64,000 nt of DNA. Source: Thermoplasmata archaeon. Its GTDB lineage: Archaea; Thermoplasmatota; Thermoplasmata; Lutacidiplasmatales; SKW197. The stretch is from NCBI GenBank assembly GCA_038874435.1, contig JAVZCK010000010.1, forward strand, positions 1 to 64,000, given 5' to 3'. Below, piece after piece: positions 35,117 to 43,449 of the stretch (positions within the stretch are counted from its first letter, which is position 1; each line of letters opens with the position of its first letter). The position numbers and the translations under genes were made by a program. Under the pieces are notes generated by a model. It searched no databases. It was given only the letters and a program-made list of their open reading frames with translations, and was not told where the DNA came from.

Positions 35117-36172
35117 ATGAGGGGACTGACAGTAAAGGAGAAGTGCACGTTGTGCGGTCTAATATTGTATCCTGATGCTACTGATAAGGAGATCGCTAAC
35201 AAACTGAATATCCCAACTAGCACAGTGACTGCAATTAGACGAAGGCTCAGAGAACGAAATCTCTTTAGATTTGTCTATCTCCCGATGCTCAACTTACTGG
35301 GACACGAGTTACTCGTGATCTCTTATGGAAAATTTGACCCAAATTCCTCAGAGAAGACAAGGGAATTATTTCTGAGTAAACTAAAAGAGATAAATCCAAA
35401 GATTTTCGCACAATGCAGAAACCACGAAAACTGGCTTATGATGAGCAATGCTGCAAACTACACAGAAGCAAAAAAAAACCTGGATGCTTTAGAAGAATAC
35501 ATTGGTAGACATGAAATTGCAAGCACCCAGAAAATCTCACACATCCTGTTTCCATATGCTGTAACTGACATTATCAAATTTTTTGACTTTGGAGGACTAG
35601 CAAGATACATAATGCCATCTGAGATTAACGCTAAACTCTGGAAAGAAAGTTATGAGCTCCCCCAAAACTATGCAAGAGAAGTGCTTACAAAAAAAGAACT
35701 GCTTGTACTTGCTGGGCTTTTGAACTATGCTGAGTACCCGTTAAGCGAGATTGCGACGAAAGTGAAGGTCTCAAGGCAGTGTGTGTCCAAGACAGAAAAA
35801 GAATTAAAGGAAAGGAAAATTCTAAAACCTATAATAATTCCAAATCTGCATCTGCTTGACTACAAATACCTACTTGTACTTCATCTTCAGTATAAAACCC
35901 ATATACAAAAAATAGATAGGGATAGGATTGCAGGCACAGTTCTGGACAATTTTCCTGTGATATTTTTTGTGAGTGGAACTTTTGAGAGTTTCATGGTTAC
36001 GCCTGTAAAAACATTTGAGGATTGTGTGGCTGCAAGAAAAACCCTGATTGAACTACATGCCTCACACGACCTGTTGAGAGCGGCGCCAACATTCATGTTC
36101 TTTCCCACGGACCACATGGCATGTTTACAGGATTTTGATTTCAAAAGATGTATTGGTGGCGGAAAGGTATAA
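35117..36172 (+). CDS. Tandemly duplicated HTH regulator
   Basis: 351 residues in two similar halves. Each has a helix-turn-helix (TDKEIANKLNIPTSTVTAI near 22-45; LSEIATKVKVSRQCVSKTE near 213-235) followed by a beta-rich segment with a matching LPMLNLLGHELLV / IPNLHLLDYKYLL sequence. The second parts resemble degenerate Lrp-type RAM domains. It probably acts as a DNA-binding regulator with an internal pseudo-dimer. Its start is at a TATA box near 35080-35090 plus a GTGCGG-type leader. Targets are unknown; ipk is divergent. Confidence 0.8.
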   Translation: MRGLTVKEKCTLCGLILYPDATDKEIANKLNIPTSTVTAIRRRLRERNLFRFVYLPMLNLLGHELLVISYGKFDPNSSEKTRELFLSKLKEINPKIFAQCRNHENWLMMSNAANYTEAKKNLDALEEYIGRHEIASTQKISHILFPYAVTDIIKFFDFGGLARYIMPSEINAKLWKESYELPQNYAREVLTKKELLVLAGLLNYAEYPLSEIATKVKVSRQCVSKTEKELKERKILKPIIIPNLHLLDYKYLLVLHLQYKTHIQKIDRDRIAGTVLDNFPVIFFVSGTFESFMVTPVKTFEDCVAARKTLIELHASHDLLRAAPTFMFFPTDHMACLQDFDFKRCIGGGKV

Positions 36173-36178
36173 TTCTAT

Positions 36179-36856
36179 CTAATTTTGAAGGTAGGAGCCA
36201 CAGATTCTGCATCTCTTGTTGCCAGGTGCGTTTATGGAGCCACATACTGAGCATTCCAATTCCTGTATTTCTGCCTCTCTAGCTTCCCTAATGCTTCGCT
36301 CAATCTCGCGAATCTTCTCTCGTTCTATCTCAATCTTTTTAAGTTCGTGTTCATGCTCTTCCAGCATCTCATCGATCATCTGAAGCTTCTTTCCAATCTC
36401 GGGGTAAACACTCTTATCAGGAACTGCTCTCCCAATCTCTGCGAGCATTTTCACAATTTCTTTCTCCTTCGCAAGAAGCTTGTGCTCTTTCTCGTTGAGT
36501 TCCTTTTCTCTTTGTATCAATTCTTCGTATTTTCTAGTAATTTCTATCTCTTTCTCCTGCAAACGGGCTTCAAACTCATCTAGTTCATGCTCCCTCTTGT
36601 ACAATCGTTCTAATCTTTCTTTGTAATCTCTTTCCTTAATCTCCAGCTCACTTTCTCGCTTTACAAGAGCTTCCTCCCTTTCCTCTATAATTTTCAGCTT
36701 TGAGTCAATTTCATCCTGGATGTTCTTGAGTATATCTCCAATTGTGATTACCAAAGCTTCCTCAAGGTTTGTGCCACACACAGGGCAATGCTTACACATC
36801 GGATCAACACTTGTGCCGCAGGTTCTACACCTGACTTCTTTTATAAGGACTCGCAT
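36179..36856 (-). CDS. Zinc-ribbon / coiled-coil / zinc-ribbon protein
   Basis: 225 residues. An amino zinc ribbon (CRTCGTSVDP and CKHCPVCG, about 10-28) and a carboxyl zinc ribbon (CSVCGSINAPG and CRICGSY, about 203-222) flank a long Glu/Lys/Arg-rich coiled coil (about 45-195). This dumbbell build would place two zinc modules at the ends of a rod and may link two partners or act as a dimer. No family name is recognised. The ATG overlaps the upstream stop by one base, so it is translationally coupled to the DUF6015-like gene. Confidence 0.78.
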   Translation of the reverse strand: MRVLIKEVRCRTCGTSVDPMCKHCPVCGTNLEEALVITIGDILKNIQDEIDSKLKIIEEREEALVKRESELEIKERDYKERLERLYKREHELDEFEARLQEKEIEITRKYEELIQREKELNEKEHKLLAKEKEIVKMLAEIGRAVPDKSVYPEIGKKLQMIDEMLEEHEHELKKIEIEREKIREIERSIREAREAEIQELECSVCGSINAPGNKRCRICGSYLQN

Positions 36857-37257
36857 TACTGCACCTGTTCATTTGTGGACCGAACCCATGCATCTTCTGG
36901 TATCTGGTAATATACAGAAGTCAAATCATGGTCCAGGTCCTCTACTTTCTTCTCAGGGGCTTTTATCAACTCTAGCACTCTTTCTTTCCTAAAAATCCAG
37001 TAATGGATTCTCCACTCCCTCCCATCATAAAGGGTGGTTTCCTCGCGCTCTGTCGTTAAAATCCCCACATCTTCAAGGGTATAGAAGACATCTCGGTCTT
37101 CTGGTTCAAGAACATTATCTATGATTCTCTCCCCATAACCAAAAAAATTCAGGATGTGATGCGCAATCCTTCTAGCCTCTTCATCTGGAATTGGGCGTCC
37201 TGGTTCTGAATTCTGAATTGCAATAGCAAGCTGTTCTACATCTACATTAGTTTTCAT
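36856..37257 (-). CDS. DUF6015-like conserved archaeal protein
   Basis: 133 residues with the core PIPDEEARRIAHHILNFFGYG and RIIDNVLEPEDRDVFYTL and the later segment TTLYDGREWRIHYW. I match this from memory to the uncharacterised archaeal family DUF6015; function unknown, with no metal or nucleotide motif. The ATG at 37257 has GGTGGTT upstream and starts the conserved part. The in-frame ATG at 37335, about 30 bases from a TATA-like box near 37361-37369, would make a leaderless form 26 residues longer. It is coupled to the zinc-ribbon coiled-coil gene. Confidence 0.72.
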   Translation of the reverse strand: MKTNVDVEQLAIAIQNSEPGRPIPDEEARRIAHHILNFFGYGERIIDNVLEPEDRDVFYTLEDVGILTTEREETTLYDGREWRIHYWIFRKERVLELIKAPEKKVEDLDHDLTSVYYQIPEDAWVRSTNEQVQ

Positions 37258-37405
37258 GTAACCACCACTCAACCCGTTCTCTTTTCCAATCTTCATTTTT
37301 TTCGGAACCTCTTCATACTTCATTCTAAAAGCCATAGTTTCACGGCTCCTTTTATGTGTAAACTATAATGTAATTGAACTGAGGTGTATATATAAGTTTC
37401 TGTGG

Positions 37406-39736
37406 CTAATTGGCACGTGTGCTATCAAGAGTTCTTCTGTGAAGCTGACTTTTAGTGTTCCGAGGGCATTTATATAATGTACCCCTCCAAAACCCTAACA
37501 TGGATATTATCAAGAGCGCAATCAATGAGAGTTGTGAGCACTCACTCACAGGGCTTCCCATTGGATACCAGTCGCTTGCACCCGCACCGCCATCAATTGG
37601 GTAGGCATTTGCAGTGCCGTTGCCATTGCCATCCCAATTGCTCCAGTAGTTGCCCTCGTTCACACTGTTGTCATACCAGTAGTTGCCACCAACATCATCG
37701 TAGGCCTGGCAGTTGCCGGAGACGCCTTTACCAGCACCGTTTGGGGTATCGTTAGATACCCCTTGACCCAGGTACCATAGGGCGGTAGCCCTGTTGCCAA
37801 TGAAGTAGTTGTGATTGATTTTGTTGTTCGTAGACATATCTGTGAGGTAAACTCCATACTTTACATTGTTGCAGAACCAGTTAAGGGTTATGGTGTTATT
37901 GGTTGAGCGATGGAGGTAAGTTCCATTGGAATTGCCAGACACATTGTTTTCTGTGATTGTGTTATAGTTTGAATAGTATGTGAGATAGAGGCCATTTTCG
38001 TTGTTGTTGGAAAGAATATTCTTCGTTATTGTATGGTTGGTTGAGGTGTGCAGAAGCATCCCGTAATAGTAATTCCCGCTGAAATTGTTGTATGCTATGT
38101 TGTTGTAATTTGAGAACTGAATGTAGGCACCATCATAGTTATTGTAGCCAGTGTTAAATGTTATATTGTTATAGTGTGCCTGGGAAAGATAGATTCCGTA
38201 ATTGTTTCCATTTACCAGATTTGTGTTTATTGTCGCATTGTTTGAGGAAAACAATGTGATTCCATATGTGTTGCCGTTTGCGTTTGTGTTGGAAATTGTA
38301 ATATTATCTGAAGAGCCAACATAAATTCCACTGACAGAATTGCTGTTCGCATTGCAGAAATCAACAACGACATTACTTGCGTAGTAGAGATAAATCCCGT
38401 AGGTATTGCTGTTGGCTGAATTGTTAACAATAGTATTGTTATCAGAAAAATAGAGTGCGATACCTTGCTGCACTGTATTTGCAGTGTTGTTCACAATCGT
38501 GTTGTACATAGAGGCACCATAGATGTACACTCCACGAATTGAGGCTGTGCAAGTGTTGTTTTCTATTTTGCCGTTTTGTACATTGTTCAGGGCAATTGCA
38601 GCCCCGAATGGTACAGTGCTGATGCTAGTTGCACCTTGGATTGTGCAGTTCCTAACTGCGAAGTGCACCGTTGTGTTCTCAATCCAGATACCATAACTTC
38701 CCCCAGCACTGTTGATGTCATATCCCTCAATGAGGTATGGAGCATTCTCTGTTCCATCTCCACTCCAACCCTCAGATAGTGCCTGTGATGCAAAATCTGC
38801 ATCTCCGTTTATATGTATCGGAGCATGAACTGTCCCTCTGGATGCAATAACTGGCGTTACTGTTGGTGTTTTTGCGGTTAATACTCTCTCTGCCAACATG
38901 AAGTTATCAGGATTTACATACTGCAAAGCATTCTCTAGCTTGCACTCCTTGTTCTGCCAGTCAATCATGTAGAAGTAAACTGCATAATTTTCACCGATGC
39001 CAAGCAAACTTTTGCCTGCCATTGTTTCTACCTGCTTTCCATTTGTTGCTGCAGCCACACTCTCTCCAATTACCCATGTCCATTCCTGCTGCACCACACC
39101 AGCAAATGTAAGCACTCGACATGCCTCTATCTTTCCATTCTTGCCCACAATCTCTATTGATTTATCCGCACCCACTGCAAAATTAACAGAGGGCTTGAAG
39201 CCAGTTGCTGCGTTATTGTCCGTGTCCACAAACACATACGCCACATCCCTGCCATTCTGATTCGGAATTGCCGTCTCCCTCTGGTATGCAACATACACTG
39301 GATTTTCAGATGGTGCCTCCACAATGTATCTGCCATCGCCAACGAGCAAATTGCCATACACCTTCGCATAAAACGCCACATTCTTACCAGATTCTGCAGT
39401 TGCATACTCCGCAATGTCAATGTTCTCTGGCACACCCAAATCTCTTGCCCTCGTGGTCTTTTCAACGCCCTGCCAGTCCTCAAAACTGCCATCAATCTTG
39501 ATCACATTTGAACTGACACCCTGCCATGCCAGAACACCGACAGCACTGAACACCAACACCGCAAATAAAACACCAATGCCAGCTTTACCATATTTTGCTC
39601 TATTCCTAGTCATTGTCATACTCCTTTTCCAGTTACTGCCCTGCAACCCGTTGGTAAATCCATTTTTAGCACTCGAGCCATTCTTTCTAACGCTGTAAAA
39701 ATCAATACCCTTTGTAGTTCTGCTTTTCAATCTCAT
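37406..39736 (-). CDS. Membrane-anchored beta-helix surface protein with palindromic insertion
   Basis: 776 residues. A basic amino end with an NG motif (KNGFTNGLQG, near 24-34) precedes a transmembrane helix at about 50-72, then one CBM9/DOMON-like domain (IDGSFEDWQG near 79) and a NosD-type beta-helix from HAPIHINGDADF near 305 to about 720, rich in N-x-T sites. It is a shorter paralogue of the 24155 protein, which has two DOMON-like units. Residues 649-665 are an insertion absent from that paralogue and encoded by a palindromic element. After a hydrophobic tail near 733-750 the end (WRGTLYKCPRNTK and on) is unusual and about 25 residues longer. A TATA box near 39767-39775 and GGTGG support the start. 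Confidence 0.8.
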   Translation of the reverse strand: MRLKSRTTKGIDFYSVRKNGSSAKNGFTNGLQGSNWKRSMTMTRNRAKYGKAGIGVLFAVLVFSAVGVLAWQGVSSNVIKIDGSFEDWQGVEKTTRARDLGVPENIDIAEYATAESGKNVAFYAKVYGNLLVGDGRYIVEAPSENPVYVAYQRETAIPNQNGRDVAYVFVDTDNNAATGFKPSVNFAVGADKSIEIVGKNGKIEACRVLTFAGVVQQEWTWVIGESVAAATNGKQVETMAGKSLLGIGENYAVYFYMIDWQNKECKLENALQYVNPDNFMLAERVLTAKTPTVTPVIASRGTVHAPIHINGDADFASQALSEGWSGDGTENAPYLIEGYDINSAGGSYGIWIENTTVHFAVRNCTIQGATSISTVPFGAAIALNNVQNGKIENNTCTASIRGVYIYGASMYNTIVNNTANTVQQGIALYFSDNNTIVNNSANSNTYGIYLYYASNVVVDFCNANSNSVSGIYVGSSDNITISNTNANGNTYGITLFSSNNATINTNLVNGNNYGIYLSQAHYNNITFNTGYNNYDGAYIQFSNYNNIAYNNFSGNYYYGMLLHTSTNHTITKNILSNNNENGLYLTYYSNYNTITENNVSGNSNGTYLHRSTNNTITLNWFCNNVKYGVYLTDMSTNNKINHNYFIGNRATALWYLGQGVSNDTPNGAGKGVSGNCQAYDDVGGNYWYDNSVNEGNYWSNWDGNGNGTANAYPIDGGAGASDWYPMGSPVSECSQLSLIALLIISMLGFWRGTLYKCPRNTKSQLHRRTLDSTRAN
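37742..37792 (-). repeat. Palindromic element inside a coding sequence (short form)
   Basis: Two hairpins side by side: arms AGGGC/GCCCT at 37779-37783 and 37788-37792, and 8-base perfect arms GGGGTATC/GATACCCC at 37743-37750 and 37755-37762. The 51 bases encode exactly the 17 residues that the paralogue at 24155 lacks at this place. Read on the minus strand it matches the intergenic repeat at 53836-53912: CCCTATGGTACC is identical over 12 bases, followed by TCAAGGGG and a GC-rich hairpin. It keeps the reading frame open. Confidence 0.7.
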
Positions 39737-39870
39737 TTAAGCCACCATTATGAGATAGAACTGGTAGTATATATTACTTTAGAAATGGGTTGATCTTATA
39801 GTGTAATAGTAAAAAAGTTTGATGGAAAAATATACATAAATATAATAAACATTGCTCTATCTTACTCTAT

Positions 39871-41037
39871 CTAAGATAGATTACTGATTATCTTGACTGC
39901 ACTTTCCACTGTGTGGGCATCATTTTGATAAATTCCAACACTTGCAAGCATGAAACCAATTTCCCGCTTCGTCTCCATTCTGTAGAAATCATCCTCAATT
40001 GCATCTGCCACTTCCAGCGCCCTCTGAATCAAATTGTGGTTCTTTAAAACGCCAAGCTTGGCAAGGTTGAGGGCAATCTCTCGAAACACAGAGGTTCGGT
40101 AGTGTATGGTCAGGATTGCTTTGCCGATGCTGTACGCTTTCTCCAGCAAAAAACTGTTATCCGTCTTTTCGCCTTGTTTTGAAAATTCAAGAGCAATTTC
40201 TCTCAGAATTTCATCCCTTGATGCATGATTTTTCATATCCGAGAGGGCTTCAAGTCCTTTTCTGAAGGTCTCACGTTCGTTGACAATGCCCTTCATTTTA
40301 GCAATTTCCACGATTAAGTCCCTTATTGCCCATGCCTTTTGGGTTTCGTTCTCAATGGACAATGCCACATTCATAGCTCGGCTCAGCACCTTTTTTGTAT
40401 TGTTGAAATTTCCATTTGATAGCCAGCTTCCAGCCACAATGGACAATGCCCAAACCTTGTGTCTTGTGCTCTCAAGTTGTTCCGATATTTCCTCTGCAGT
40501 AGCCAGCAGTTCCTCTGCTTTCTCGTTTTCCTCCACCTTAGAAAACAGATTTGCGGTCTCACAGATTGCAAACACACGGACACGGGGGTCGTCAATTGAA
40601 TATGCAAAGTTCATAATGTTTTTCAGCATTTCTTTGGTTTTGGCTTTTTTTGTTTCAAATGTGCGGGCAATTTTTTCACTAATGAGGTCAGCAATCACGG
40701 TAGCACATTGGTAGTTTCCACTATCAAATGCTTTAACCGCCATATCGTATTCCACAGATGGATAGCTAAACCCATGTTCTTTCATTTCTCGGATATTCGA
40801 ATGCAGTTTGTCAATTGCATTCCTTGTCTCTCTGTAGTCCTCATACACCTTTAAGAGGGCTTTTTCTGCTAGTGCGGCCTGTTCTGCTGCCTCCGCATAC
40901 TTTCCACTTTTGTAAGAACGATGTGCTTCATTAACAATTATCTGAATTTTGCTTACATTTACGCCCTCTTCCAATGCACTAACAAGTTTTTTATCAAGCT
41001 CATCCAAAATTTTTTTTACATCAGTTTTTTTAATCAT
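39871..41037 (-). CDS. Helical-repeat protein of unknown function
   Basis: 388 residues, nearly all alpha-helical. A charged coiled segment (about 1-100, KKILDELDKKLVSALEEGV and AAEQAALAEKALLK) is followed by repeating pairs of helices resembling TPR/HEAT-like units (VFAICETANLFSKVEENEKA, ALSIVAGSWLSNGNFNN, FREIALNLAKLGV). No signal peptide, membrane segment or catalytic motif is seen, so it is probably a cytoplasmic scaffold. The ATG at 41037 follows GGGGTG; the longer frame to 41154 includes the TATA box near 41070-41080 and is rejected. Confidence 0.75.
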   Translation of the reverse strand: MIKKTDVKKILDELDKKLVSALEEGVNVSKIQIIVNEAHRSYKSGKYAEAAEQAALAEKALLKVYEDYRETRNAIDKLHSNIREMKEHGFSYPSVEYDMAVKAFDSGNYQCATVIADLISEKIARTFETKKAKTKEMLKNIMNFAYSIDDPRVRVFAICETANLFSKVEENEKAEELLATAEEISEQLESTRHKVWALSIVAGSWLSNGNFNNTKKVLSRAMNVALSIENETQKAWAIRDLIVEIAKMKGIVNERETFRKGLEALSDMKNHASRDEILREIALEFSKQGEKTDNSFLLEKAYSIGKAILTIHYRTSVFREIALNLAKLGVLKNHNLIQRALEVADAIEDDFYRMETKREIGFMLASVGIYQNDAHTVESAVKIISNLS

Positions 41038-41249
41038 TTTTTCACCCCATATACAATGGACTACATAGTATTTATAAGTTGTTATAGTAGAAGTTTTTTT
41101 GTTAAAAATTTTATTGTGTGTTCTGCGGGACTCACTCCTTCTTTTCCTCTCCACTTTTATGGATGGGGCAGGGTCTTCCTAACCTGCAAAAATGGCATTT
41201 TTCCTTTGGCACTGGTTGAATGGGCTTTTGCAACCTTCCATACTTACGC

Positions 41250-42527
41250 CTAGGCATTTAACTTCTCCCCTGGTGTTATGTCCATCATGGTCAAGCCAGA
41301 AAGCATTTTTGGATAAAAGTCCGTGCTTTTTTCAGGCATCCGCTCGTGATTTTTTGCAATTTCAAGTACCTGCTCTGGCCTTGTCGCATTTACAAGAAAA
41401 GCTACCTTTCCCTTGCCACAGTTCACCTTGTCGATTGCTTCATCAATCCATCTACAGTAGTCAATGTCCACATCAATCTTTAATTCCTTTGCATTCATTA
41501 TTCCCTCAAAAATCACATCTCTCAGCACGACCACATCAAGTCGCCTATAGCTCTCGCTGTACTCGGGCTTGAAAAATTTGTTCACTTGCTCTATGCCCTT
41601 GAGCATAAGACCCAAATACCTTTTGCCATCGTAAGCTACGAAGCAGATTTTTTCCCTGTGCTTTGCAAGGAAATCCTCAACATCTGCCCTTGAAATCTCC
41701 ATTACCTCAAAATATTTCCTGACTTCCGTGAGATGTTGTTCAGTGAGAGGAATCTGCAAGAGAATCCTGTGTCCGGGCAAAATTACAAGCCCAGGGTCAT
41801 TCACTGGCACGAGCAGGGTCATTCTGAAGTTAAAGGCATCATTTTCGTCCCATTTTACTTTCTGACGGAGTTCGTCCCTGAAAGCCACAGCTGTCTCATA
41901 CCTATGATGCCCATCTGCAATCACCACCTGCTTGTCCTTGAGCACTTCCTGGATTTTTCTGATGTCATCAGGCTCTTCAATTTTCCATAGACGGTTGCGA
42001 ACTCCATATTCATCTACCACTTCCAGGAGTGGTTTCTCCTTCGCATACTTCTCAAAAATTTTCACAGTTTCGTGATTCTCATCTGGATACAACATGAAAC
42101 CCGGCTCCAGGTTTTTGAGGGTTGCTCTGAGCATGTTGAGGCGGTCTATCTTTGGTCCCGCATGTGTTTTTTCATGCGGAAGCACCACATTCTCGTTGAA
42201 TGGATGCAGTTTAACTGCACAAATCATGCCCCGCCTCAGATATTTTTTACCAAGAACTTCAAATTCCTGGTAATAAACATATATTCCTGGCTTTTCGTCC
42301 TTTGCAAACACTCCTTCAGCTAAAAACATCTCAAGTCGCTGCTTCGCAATCTCATATCTGTTTTCTTCAATTGGCAATATCAATCTACAATAATTGAAAT
42401 CTGACTTTGCGTAATATCTTTTTTGCATCTCCTGCGAGATTTTATCGTATGGTTGTGTCACCAAGTCCTCCAGTTTCCCTGCTTTCCCTGTGTATCTGAT
42501 TGCCCGAAATGGCCTGATTTCCACCAT
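41250..42527 (-). CDS. DUF1015 family protein
   Basis: 425 residues of the uncharacterised DUF1015 family (COG4198). Seen: IRPFRAIRYTG at the start, VTQPYDKIS, NVVLPHEKTHAGPK near 117, the ADGHHRYETAVAFRDE motif near 208, and a conserved end MPEKSTDFYPKMLSGL. The DGHHR motif resembles that of ParB-type proteins and the archaeal free-serine kinase SerK (inference). It is the third gene after a class V aminotransferase and serA, so a job in serine metabolism is plausible. The ATG follows GGTGGAG; a GTG three codons upstream is not preferred. Confidence 0.88.
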   Translation of the reverse strand: MVEIRPFRAIRYTGKAGKLEDLVTQPYDKISQEMQKRYYAKSDFNYCRLILPIEENRYEIAKQRLEMFLAEGVFAKDEKPGIYVYYQEFEVLGKKYLRRGMICAVKLHPFNENVVLPHEKTHAGPKIDRLNMLRATLKNLEPGFMLYPDENHETVKIFEKYAKEKPLLEVVDEYGVRNRLWKIEEPDDIRKIQEVLKDKQVVIADGHHRYETAVAFRDELRQKVKWDENDAFNFRMTLLVPVNDPGLVILPGHRILLQIPLTEQHLTEVRKYFEVMEISRADVEDFLAKHREKICFVAYDGKRYLGLMLKGIEQVNKFFKPEYSESYRRLDVVVLRDVIFEGIMNAKELKIDVDIDYCRWIDEAIDKVNCGKGKVAFLVNATRPEQVLEIAKNHERMPEKSTDFYPKMLSGLTMMDITPGEKLNA

Positions 42528-42547
42528 TTTCTCCACCTTTTTCTCTT

Positions 42548-43447
42548 TTAGTTCTTCAATGCCTCAATAACTCGCTCTGCAATCTGCACGCCTGCACGCT
42601 GCTGGCCTTCCTCTGTCTGAGCGCCAATATGCGGTGTAAGAATAACCTGTTCTAAACTGAAGAGTTTGTGTTCTTTTGCAGGCTCTACCTCAAACACATC
42701 AAGACATGCGACCTTTACCTTGCCAGATACCAGTGCATCATACAACGCATCTTCATCCACAACACCACCCCTTGCACAGTTTACTATTATCACACCGTTT
42801 TTCATTTTATCAAATGCGGTTTTGTTCAATAGATGGGTGGTTTCCTTTGTTTTGGGTATATGAAGGGAAATGAAATCAGAATCTTTTAATATTGTATCCA
42901 ACTCAACTATCTTGGCGAAATCAGAGGTTTTTACATAGGGGTCATAGGCAATAACTTCCATCCCCAGTGCTCTTGCCCTTTTTGCCAGTTCAGAGCCAAT
43001 CCTACCGATTCCAATGATACCTAGCGTCTTTCCATAGAGTTCAGTCCCGTGGAATCGCTTCTTCTCCCATTTGCCCGCCTTCGTTGAAACCGTTGCCTGA
43101 GGAATCATTCTTGCTGCAGACAGCATCATTCCTAGAGCAAGCTCGGCAACAGATATAGAGGTTGCCTCTGGCGTGTTCACTACTTTTATTCCCTTTGCCT
43201 TTGCATGTTCCGCATCCACATTGTCAAGCCCTACGCCGGCTCTCCCAATCACCTTCAAATTAGGTGCCGCATCAATCAATTCTTTCGTGACCTTCGTAGC
43301 ACTTCGCACAATTATGGCATCACAGTCCTTTATCAGTTCTGGCAATTGCTCCTTGGGCGCCTCCCAGGCCTCAACTACCTCAAGTCCTGCATCCTTCAAC
43401 TTTTGAATGCCTTCCTTTGCAATTTTGTCAGCAACCAGCACCTTCAT
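42548..43447 (-). CDS. serA: D-3-phosphoglycerate dehydrogenase (short form)
   Basis: A 299-residue NAD-dependent 2-hydroxyacid dehydrogenase. NAD-binding [20 protein letters not shown] is near residue 145, the substrate/catalytic Arg lies in [11 protein letters not shown] near 230, and the acid and His of the triad lie in FEVEPA and [11 protein letters not shown] near 256-281. The carboxyl ACT regulatory domain of long SerA forms is absent, so serine feedback by that route is not expected. It is placed between the aminotransferase and the DUF1015 gene. A related dehydrogenase substrate cannot be excluded. The ATG is 2 bases after the upstream stop. Confidence 0.9.
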   Translation of the reverse strand: MKVLVADKIAKEGIQKLKDAGLEVVEAWEAPKEQLPELIKDCDAIIVRSATKVTKELIDAAPNLKVIGRAGVGLDNVDAEHAKAKGIKVVNTPEATSISVAELALGMMLSAARMIPQATVSTKAGKWEKKRFHGTELYGKTLGIIGIGRIGSELAKRARALGMEVIAYDPYVKTSDFAKIVELDTILKDSDFISLHIPKTKETTHLLNKTAFDKMKNGVIIVNCARGGVVDEDALYDALVSGKVKVACLDVFEVEPAKEHKLFSLEQVILTPHIGAQTEEGQQRAGVQIAERVIEALKN

Positions 43448-43449
43448 GT

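Noticed and set aside
37406-37490. Frameshift in the tail of the 37406 protein
   Set aside because: The tail differs from the paralogue, but neither alternative frame restores a KRK-type end, so a simple frameshift is not supported.
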